Below, one piece after another: positions 9,741 through 14,572 of a DNA stretch of 14,572 nt. Position 1 is the stretch's first letter. Each line of letters begins with the position of its first letter. The position numbers and the translations under genes were made by a program. This stretch comes from Elusimicrobiota bacterium. Lineage in GTDB: Bacteria; Elusimicrobiota; Elusimicrobia; UBA1565; UBA9628. The stretch covers positions 1 to 14,572 of the forward strand of contig JAQUNT010000011.1 of assembly GCA_028717525.1 (NCBI GenBank), read 5' to 3'. The notes beneath the pieces are model-generated. The model was not told where the DNA came from. It ran no database searches and saw nothing but the letters and a program-made list of their open reading frames with translations.

Positions 9741-10978
9741 TGGACTGGCGGCTGCTCCTGCTGGTGGTCCTGGTCGTCTACGTGGCCGGCAAGGCGGTGG
9801 CGGTCTGGCTGGCCAGCGTGGCCGCGGCCTTCGCCGCGATCTTCGCCCTGGCCACCATCCCGGCCGCGGCCCTGCGCTTGCGCCGGCGGCGGGAGACCCC
9901 GGCCGTCCTGCCTCCGATCACCATCCTCAAGCCCCTCAAAGGCGCGGACCGGGGCCTCTATGAGAACCTGGCCAGCTTCTGCGACCAGGACTACCCCGAG
10001 CTGCAGCTGCTCTTCGCGGTGGCCTCTCCGAGCGACCCGGCCCTGGCGGTGGTCGCCCGCCTGCGCCGGGAACGGCCGGGCTGCGACATCTCCGTCGTGG
10101 TCGCGGACGGCCGCCTGGGCTGCAACCCGAAGATCGCCAACATCGCCAACGCCTACCCGCTGGCCAAGCACGGCCTGCTCCTGCTCTCGGACTCCGATAT
10201 CCGCGTCGGCCCGGGCTTCCTGCGCCGCTGCGTGATCCCGCTGTCCGACCCGCGGGTAGGCCTGGTCACCTGCTTCTACCGCTGCGCGGATTCGCGCGGC
10301 CTCTGGGGCGCCCTGGAGGGGTTCTGCGTCAACGCCCATTTCCTGCCCCAGGCCCTGCTGGCCGGGGCGGCCGGACTGCGTTTCGCCATGGGCGCGGCCA
10401 CCTTGGTGCGCCGCAGCGTCTTCGACCGGGCCGGAGGCTTCGCCGCCCTGGCCGACCGCCTGGCGGACGACTTCGCCCTGGGCGAGATGGTGGAGAAGGC
10501 CGGCTCCCGCCTCGAGTTCGCCGACGTCGTCGTGGAGTCCATCCCGCCGGATGCCCCGGGGCTCTCCGATATCTTCCGCCACCAGGTCCGCTGGCAGCGC
10601 ACGGTGCGCCTGTGCAACCCGGCCGGCTACTGCGGGGCCGGCCTCCTGCATGGCTTTTCCCTGGCCACTTTGGCCCTGCTCATCTTCGGCTGGGACGCGC
10701 GCTTGGCTGGGCTCGCCGCGGGCCTCCTGGCCGCCAAGGCCCTGGCCACCACGGCCATCCAGCGCCTCAGCGGATGGAGGCAGCCCCTGGTCTCCTTGGT
10801 CTTCCTGCCCGTGAGCGAGTGGCTGTCCTTCGGCGCCTGGATATCGGGATTCGCGCCCGGAGCGGTGCTCTGGCGCGGCCGGCTCTACCGGATCCTGCCC
10901 CAGGGGCGGCTGGTCCCCATCGAGGACTTCGAGCCCGCGCAGTCCCTGCCCGCCGGCCCGCTGACCGTCGAGCCCTGA
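9740..10978 (+). CDS. hpnI: HpnI, ceramide-glucosyltransferase-like hopanoid glycosyltransferase
   Basis: The 412-residue membrane protein has a hydrophobic N-terminus (about 4-46, perhaps two helices), then a GT-A domain. PPITILKPLKG opens that domain, DSD (151-153) is the metal-binding motif, DDF (243-245) the likely catalytic acid region and QVRWQ (282-286) the processive-type (Q/R)xxRW motif. This is the GT21 layout. Several C-terminal helices follow (about 300-375). HpnI is reported to add N-acetylglucosamine to bacteriohopanetetrol, using UDP-GlcNAc on the cytoplasmic face. ATG 9740 overlaps the hpnJ stop, implying translational coupling. The family call rests on the motifs plus adjacency to hpnJ and hpnL. 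Confidence 0.92.
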   Translation: MDWRLLLLVVLVVYVAGKAVAVWLASVAAAFAAIFALATIPAAALRLRRRRETPAVLPPITILKPLKGADRGLYENLASFCDQDYPELQLLFAVASPSDPALAVVARLRRERPGCDISVVVADGRLGCNPKIANIANAYPLAKHGLLLLSDSDIRVGPGFLRRCVIPLSDPRVGLVTCFYRCADSRGLWGALEGFCVNAHFLPQALLAGAAGLRFAMGAATLVRRSVFDRAGGFAALADRLADDFALGEMVEKAGSRLEFADVVVESIPPDAPGLSDIFRHQVRWQRTVRLCNPAGYCGAGLLHGFSLATLALLIFGWDARLAGLAAGLLAAKALATTAIQRLSGWRQPLVSLVFLPVSEWLSFGAWISGFAPGAVLWRGRLYRILPQGRLVPIEDFEPAQSLPAGPLTVEP

Positions 10979-10997
10979 GGGGGCTCGATCCCTGCAC

Positions 10998-12059
10998 ATG
11001 AAACACTTCGAACGCCTCGTTGTCGTCGTCGGCTTCCTCACTTTGCTCGGGCTGCTCTGGAAGTTCGAGCCTGGCACGGTCTGGGGCCTGGTCAGCGGGG
11101 TCGGCTGGGGCTTCCTCATCATTCTGCCCATGCAGCTCTGCGACCACATCCTCAACGCCGTGGGCTGGCGCTACGCTTTCGCCGAGGCGGACGCGGCGCG
11201 CGTTTCGTTCTGGCAGCTGGTGCGCGTGCGCGTGGCCGGAGACGGGGTCAACTACCTCACGCCCAGCGCGACCATAGCCGGGGAGATCATCCGGCCCGCG
11301 ATGCTGGGCGCGCACATCCCGGCCCATTCGCGCAACTCCAGCGTCGTGGTGGCCAAGGTCGCGCAGTCCCTGGGCCAGGCCGGCTTCGCCATGGTCGGCC
11401 TGCTCGTGCTCATCCCCCTGCGCCTGGGGTTCCTCTCCGGCGCCCAGGTCTGGGCCGGGCTCGGCGCCTGCGCCTTCATCATCGTCCTGGTCGGCGCCGG
11501 CATGGCGGGATTCTGCGCCCGCCGACGCGACGGGTCCTACCTCTGGCGCCTGCGCGAGCCCCTGGCCGGCCTGCGGGAGCAGACGGCGCGCTATCTCCGG
11601 GAGAGCCCCGGACGCTTCGCCCTCTCCTGCCTGTTCTTCCTCCTGGGCTTCGCCTGGGGAGCCTGGGAGGTGCTGGTCATCTGCTACTTCCTGGGCATCC
11701 GCATAGATGCGCTCACGGCCCTCTCCGTGGAGGTCCTCTCGGTCCTGGTGGACTCGATCTTCATCGTGGTCCCGGCCAAGATCGGCACCCAGGAGGCCGG
11801 CAAGACGGCTATCTTCGCCGGGCTGGGCCTGACCGCGAGCAAGGGGCTGGCCTTCGGCCTGGTCCGCCACGCCCGCGAGCTGGCCTGGGCCGCGGCGGGG
11901 TTCGCCCTCTACGCCTGGGACCGGCGCCGGCGCGCCCGCGCCGGCGGTAGCGGAGGTTCCGCCGGTGCCGGCGGGACGGATTTCCCTACCGCCGGCGCTA
12001 GCCGGCCCGCAGCAGCTGGATGCCCTCTTCCTGAAGAGTCTGCCGCACCCGGGGACTGA
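10998..12059 (+). CDS. hpnL: HpnL, hopanoid-associated multi-helix membrane protein
   Basis: The 353-residue protein belongs to the lysylphosphatidylglycerol-synthase transmembrane (UPF0104-type) superfamily that includes HpnL. It has about six to eight hydrophobic segments and the family region GDGVNYLTPSATIAGEIIRP (about 82-101), which resembles the conserved central motif of these proteins. HpnL has been suggested to move hopanoids between membranes; its exact role is not settled. It starts 19 bases after hpnI, with GAGGGGG well upstream. The conserved part ends near residue 314. The last about 40 residues are Gly/Ala/Arg/Pro low-complexity sequence that spans a nested palindrome and runs 62 bases antisense into the 3' end of hpnK, so the original stop may have been lost. 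Confidence 0.88.
   Translation: MKHFERLVVVVGFLTLLGLLWKFEPGTVWGLVSGVGWGFLIILPMQLCDHILNAVGWRYAFAEADAARVSFWQLVRVRVAGDGVNYLTPSATIAGEIIRPAMLGAHIPAHSRNSSVVVAKVAQSLGQAGFAMVGLLVLIPLRLGFLSGAQVWAGLGACAFIIVLVGAGMAGFCARRRDGSYLWRLREPLAGLREQTARYLRESPGRFALSCLFFLLGFAWGAWEVLVICYFLGIRIDALTALSVEVLSVLVDSIFIVVPAKIGTQEAGKTAIFAGLGLTASKGLAFGLVRHARELAWAAAGFALYAWDRRRRARAGGSGGSAGAGGTDFPTAGASRPAAAGCPLPEESAAPGD
11938..11998. repeat. Nested GC-rich inverted repeat at the hpnL/hpnK junction
   Basis: GCGCCGGCGGTAG (11938-11950) is repeated exactly in inverse at 11986-11998. Inside it is a second hairpin, CCGCCGG (11959-11965) with CCGGCGG (11968-11974) and a 2-base loop. The right arm ends at the hpnK stop codon. No T-run follows, so a standard intrinsic terminator is not supported; a REP/MITE-like element or a bidirectional hairpin is possible. 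Confidence 0.7.
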
Positions 12060-12831
12060 GCAAGGTCAGCAGTTCGGTCGCGCTGCGGTGGCTGGGCGTG
12101 GGCATCCCGTCGCCCAGGGAGGGCTCCAGCGAAGGATGGAAGTACAATTCGGTCACCCCCCGCCGCAGGCGGCGCAGCAGCCAGATCACGTAGTCCTCCG
12201 TCATCATGCCGGAGTGCAGCATGCCGAAGGCCCGGATCAGGCTCACTCCACCCCCGGCGCGCCAGCGTGAGGCCAAGCCCAGGGCGCCGTAGGCTCCGGA
12301 GAGCAGCACCTGCCTGAGGATGGGGGAGGGGCTGCGGTCCGCGACCGGCGAGCCGGTCATGACCGCGCGCCAATGGGTCCAGGCATAGGCCAGGCTCGGT
12401 CCCAGCTCGCCCGCGGGCCAGCGGACGCGGGGGATGGCGAAGCGCCGCGCCAGGCGCAGCACCGCCGGCAGGACCGCAGGGTGGACGTGCGCGTTGAAAT
12501 GGCTGTCCAGATGCGTGGGGACCAGGCCGAAGGACAGGAAGCGATCGACCTGTCCGCTCAGCGAGGCCTCGAGCTCGGCTCGGGCCTCCCTGTCGCTCAG
12601 CAGGCGCAGGCCCCAGGCCGCCGGGTCCTCCGCGCAGAGCACCAGGTGCACCCCGACGCCGAGGCTGCGGCAGGCCAGCGCCGCCTCGGCCGCCTGCTCC
12701 GCGGCCGGGGCATCGACCATGAGGCTCGCGAAGCGCAGAAGGCCTTCCCGGTGGGCCTGGACGACGGCCTCGTTGACCTCCGGGCTGGCGCCGAAGTCGT
12801 CGGCCGTGGTGATGATCTGACGGAGCCTCAC
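11998..12831 (-). CDS. hpnK: HpnK-like YdjC/ChbG-family carbohydrate deacetylase
   Basis: The 277-residue product has the YdjC-family metal and active-site pattern: TADDFG (Asp11, Asp12) near the N-terminus, VHLVL (His62), and THLDSHFNAHVHP (His111, His115, His117), with ELYFHP later. HpnK is reported to remove the acetyl group from the N-acetylglucosaminyl hopanoid made by HpnI, giving the substrate for HpnJ. The region between His62 and His107 is short, lacking the stretch usually found there in YdjC proteins. The hopanoid assignment leans on the start (PEVNEAVVQAHREG, ASLMVDAPAA) and on the neighbouring hpnJ/I/L. GTG 12831 is chosen because it overlaps the upstream TGA (GTGA) and has GGGGAG nine bases before it. 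Convergent with hpnL. Confidence 0.82.
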   Translation of the reverse strand: MRLRQIITTADDFGASPEVNEAVVQAHREGLLRFASLMVDAPAAEQAAEAALACRSLGVGVHLVLCAEDPAAWGLRLLSDREARAELEASLSGQVDRFLSFGLVPTHLDSHFNAHVHPAVLPAVLRLARRFAIPRVRWPAGELGPSLAYAWTHWRAVMTGSPVADRSPSPILRQVLLSGAYGALGLASRWRAGGGVSLIRAFGMLHSGMMTEDYVIWLLRRLRRGVTELYFHPSLEPSLGDGMPTPSHRSATELLTLLSPRVRQTLQEEGIQLLRAG

Positions 12832-13181
12832 GGCGGCGGACTCCCCACGATGCTCAGGGCGCATCGCTCGTTGACCAACTGGGCCGAGATGGTCATCTCC
12901 CCGTCCGTTGAGACGTAGCTGCAGTCGCAGTTGCCGGGCGTGCCGCTCTTCATGAAGAAGCCGTCGACCGGGGAGCAGGTGGCGCCTCCGGCCGCGGACC
13001 AGCCCCTGATGATGGCGTCGAGGCCCGCCCTCACGCGCAAGGCGCCGGCCTCGCTGTCCTGGGCGCGCTTGATGCTGGCGGCGCGCTGCAGGAGCAGGTT
13101 CATGATCCCGGCCGCGATGATGGATCCCACGACCGCGGCCAGAAGGATCTGGACCAAGATATTGCCTTCCCTGCGCCTCAT
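12828..13181 (-). CDS. Small pilin-like (prepilin-type N-terminus) protein
   Basis: The 117-residue protein begins MRRREGNILVQILLAAVVGS and continues as one long hydrophobic helix (about 8-30). It then has a soluble region with four cysteines, two of them close together (NCDCSY). The basic leader ending in EG followed by a hydrophobic helix fits a type IV prepilin peptidase site (cleavage after Gly6). The +5 residue is Gln rather than the usual Glu, as in some minor or tip pilins. It may instead be a plain single-pass anchored protein. ATG 13181 overlaps the upstream stop (ATGA) and has GGGGAGG nine bases before it; the stop overlaps the hpnK start. No assembly ATPase or platform protein is in the window. 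Function is unknown. Confidence 0.7.
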   Translation of the reverse strand: MRRREGNILVQILLAAVVGSIIAAGIMNLLLQRAASIKRAQDSEAGALRVRAGLDAIIRGWSAAGGATCSPVDGFFMKSGTPGNCDCSYVSTDGEMTISAQLVNERCALSIVGSPPP

Positions 13182-14572
13182 GGCGGACGGCCTCCCCGGT
13201 AGGCAGCCGCGAGCTTCGGCGAGGCCCTCAGCAGGACGGCATAGGTCCTCGCCGCCTGCTTGGGCCTGCCCAGCCCCCGGTCGGCCAGCGCCAGATAGTA
13301 TAGACCTTCTGGAAGCCCCCAGCGAGTCTCGGCCAGGGCCCGCCTGAGGTGCGCGCTGGCCTCCTGGAAGCGGCCCCGGCTGACCTGGAGCCGCCCCGCC
13401 TTCAGGTCCGCAGGCCAGAAGGAGGGATCGCATCGAGCCGCCGACTCGTAGGCCGTGAGGGCCGGCCCGAGCCGCCCGGACAGCTCGTAGGCGCGGCCCA
13501 GCGCGTATTGGAAGGCCGCCTCCTTGCCCCCCCAGGCCAGCCCCGCGCGCAGCTCCGTCACGGCCTCGGCGGGCCGCCGCCGCGCCATGAGCTGGTCCGC
13601 CAGCAGCAGCCGGGCATATGTGTATCCTGGCCACAGCCGCAGCGCGGTGCGCAGACGCGCCTCCGCCTGGTCCGCCCGCCCTGATCGCTGCAGGGCCAAG
13701 GCCAGGTTGACCTGGTTGCGCGGTATGCCCGGGTCGCGCCTATCCGTGGCCTGGTAGAAAGCGAGTTCGTCGCGATAATCCCGGTTGCGCGCCACCGTCC
13801 GCCACGCGAAGGATGTCAGCAGGGCCAGTCCCAAGGACCAGGCGCCGACGCGCATCCAGCGGTGGCGCGCGCGCGCCGCCGCGCACAGCGCGGCCGCCGC
13901 GGCCAGGCACCAGCCTGCCGAAGGGATGTAGAGGTAGCGATCCGCCTGCAGGTTGAGCAAAGGGATGATGCCGCTGACCGGCAGGAGCGTCACCGGGACC
14001 CAAAGGAGGCCGAAGCTCAGAGCGGGGTGCCTGCGGCGCAGGATCCACGCGGCGGCCAACAGGGCCAGCCACGCCAGCCAGGATGCCAGGACCTTGGCGT
14101 CGGCCCAGGACTCCACCACCGGAGGCGCATAGTCTCCCTGCAGGGCCGTGGGCCAGAACAACAGGCGCAGGTAGGACCCGAAGATGCGCGACATGGTCAG
14201 CAGGCGCGCGGCAGGCTCCCGGTAGATCCGGCCCCAGGGCATGAAGTCCGGGGGCGGGTCCTTGGCCGGGGCCATGAAGCCCCATTCCGGAGCTCGCGGC
14301 GCCTTCAGCCAGGAGACCTCCGGTCCCGCGCGGCCGTGCCCCGGCTGCGGCTCCAGCACATAGCCGGAGCGCGGGGTCCGGAAGGCGATGAAGAGGACCA
14401 GGACGAGGGCGAAGAGGCCGTACCCGGCCCAAAGCCTGCCCGGCGCGGCCTCGGGCCCCGGCTCATCGGCGGCACGGGGCAGCAGCGCGTCGGCCAGGAT
14501 CACCAGGGCGGGCAAGGACACGGCCATCTCCTTGGAGAGTACCGCTGCGGCAAAGCAGAGCAACGAGGCGCC
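13178..14572 (-). CDS. TMTC-like multi-pass membrane protein with C-terminal TPR repeats, N-terminal part beyond window
   Basis: The frame is open to the right edge and gives 464 C-terminal residues. The membrane part carries motifs seen in TMTC-type GT-C proteins: LSKEMAVSLPALVILADALL, YLRLLFWPTAL and PLLNLQADRYLYIPSAG, among about six hydrophobic segments. The C-terminal 180 residues (13214-13717) form about five TPR units. Eukaryotic TMTC proteins O-mannosylate proteins; bacterial members are uncharacterised, and the catalytic N-terminal loop is outside the window. It might glycosylate exported proteins, possibly the pilin-like protein encoded next, but this is only context. The stop overlaps the next ATG by four bases, so the genes are translationally coupled. 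ATG/TTG codons near 14563 are internal, not the true start. Confidence 0.8.
   Translation of the reverse strand, partial: GASLLCFAAAVLSKEMAVSLPALVILADALLPRAADEPGPEAAPGRLWAGYGLFALVLVLFIAFRTPRSGYVLEPQPGHGRAGPEVSWLKAPRAPEWGFMAPAKDPPPDFMPWGRIYREPAARLLTMSRIFGSYLRLLFWPTALQGDYAPPVVESWADAKVLASWLAWLALLAAAWILRRRHPALSFGLLWVPVTLLPVSGIIPLLNLQADRYLYIPSAGWCLAAAAALCAAARARHRWMRVGAWSLGLALLTSFAWRTVARNRDYRDELAFYQATDRRDPGIPRNQVNLALALQRSGRADQAEARLRTALRLWPGYTYARLLLADQLMARRRPAEAVTELRAGLAWGGKEAAFQYALGRAYELSGRLGPALTAYESAARCDPSFWPADLKAGRLQVSRGRFQEASAHLRRALAETRWGLPEGLYYLALADRGLGRPKQAARTYAVLLRASPKLAAAYRGGRPP

Noticed and set aside
9656..11870. Two long minus-strand open frames opposite hpnI and hpnL
   Set aside because: Their Glu/Gly/Gln/Arg-rich translations have no recognisable motif, while the plus strand encodes clear membrane proteins.
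11938..11998. A standard rho-independent terminator between hpnL and hpnK
   Set aside because: The stem is strong, but no T-run follows on either strand and the outer loop is 35 bases long. It is reported as an inverted repeat instead.

Overview
The window is GC-rich (roughly 70% by eye) and densely coded. It comes from the chromosome of a Gram-negative-type, hopanoid-making bacterium. The phylum cannot be fixed from the sequence. The mix of HpnI/J/K/L-type proteins, a TMTC-like TPR membrane protein, a pilin-like protein and an HNH protein of this type would fit Elusimicrobiota or deltaproteobacteria-like lineages, but that is inference. I see no rRNA, tRNA, CRISPR array or intact insertion sequence.

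Left part (1-4400). A short membrane-anchored histidine-kinase-like protein (cut by the left edge) lies six bases downstream of a gamma-carbonic-anhydrase-family hexapeptide protein on the minus strand. Divergent from them is nadB (L-aspartate oxidase, first step of de novo NAD synthesis). Convergent with nadB is a gene for an HNH-endonuclease-domain protein with a long proline-rich linker. A perfect 20-bp palindrome sits one base upstream of its most likely start codon.

Middle part (4400-8261). uvrA (nucleotide excision repair) is complete on the plus strand. It converges, with four bases between stops, on a secreted HETTH metalloprotease-like protein of the peptidase MA type. A short AT-rich gap (8168-8261) then holds two divergent promoters whose -35 boxes overlap.

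Right part (8262-14572). hpnJ (B12-binding radical SAM), hpnI (glycosyltransferase) and hpnL (membrane protein) form a plus-strand operon. It converges on hpnK (YdjC-family deacetylase). Family knowledge puts HpnI, HpnK and HpnJ in one pathway: bacteriohopanetetrol (BHT) to its N-acetylglucosamine form, then its glucosamine form, then its cyclitol ether. Here hpnK is the last gene of a separate minus-strand operon, behind a TMTC-like TPR membrane protein (cut by the right edge) and a small pilin-like protein. All three are joined by 4-bp stop/start overlaps. A nested GC-rich inverted repeat lies where hpnL and hpnK meet, and hpnL reads through it into antisense hpnK sequence.

No gap is longer than about 300 bases. 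The largest is 4124-4404, between the HNH gene and uvrA.
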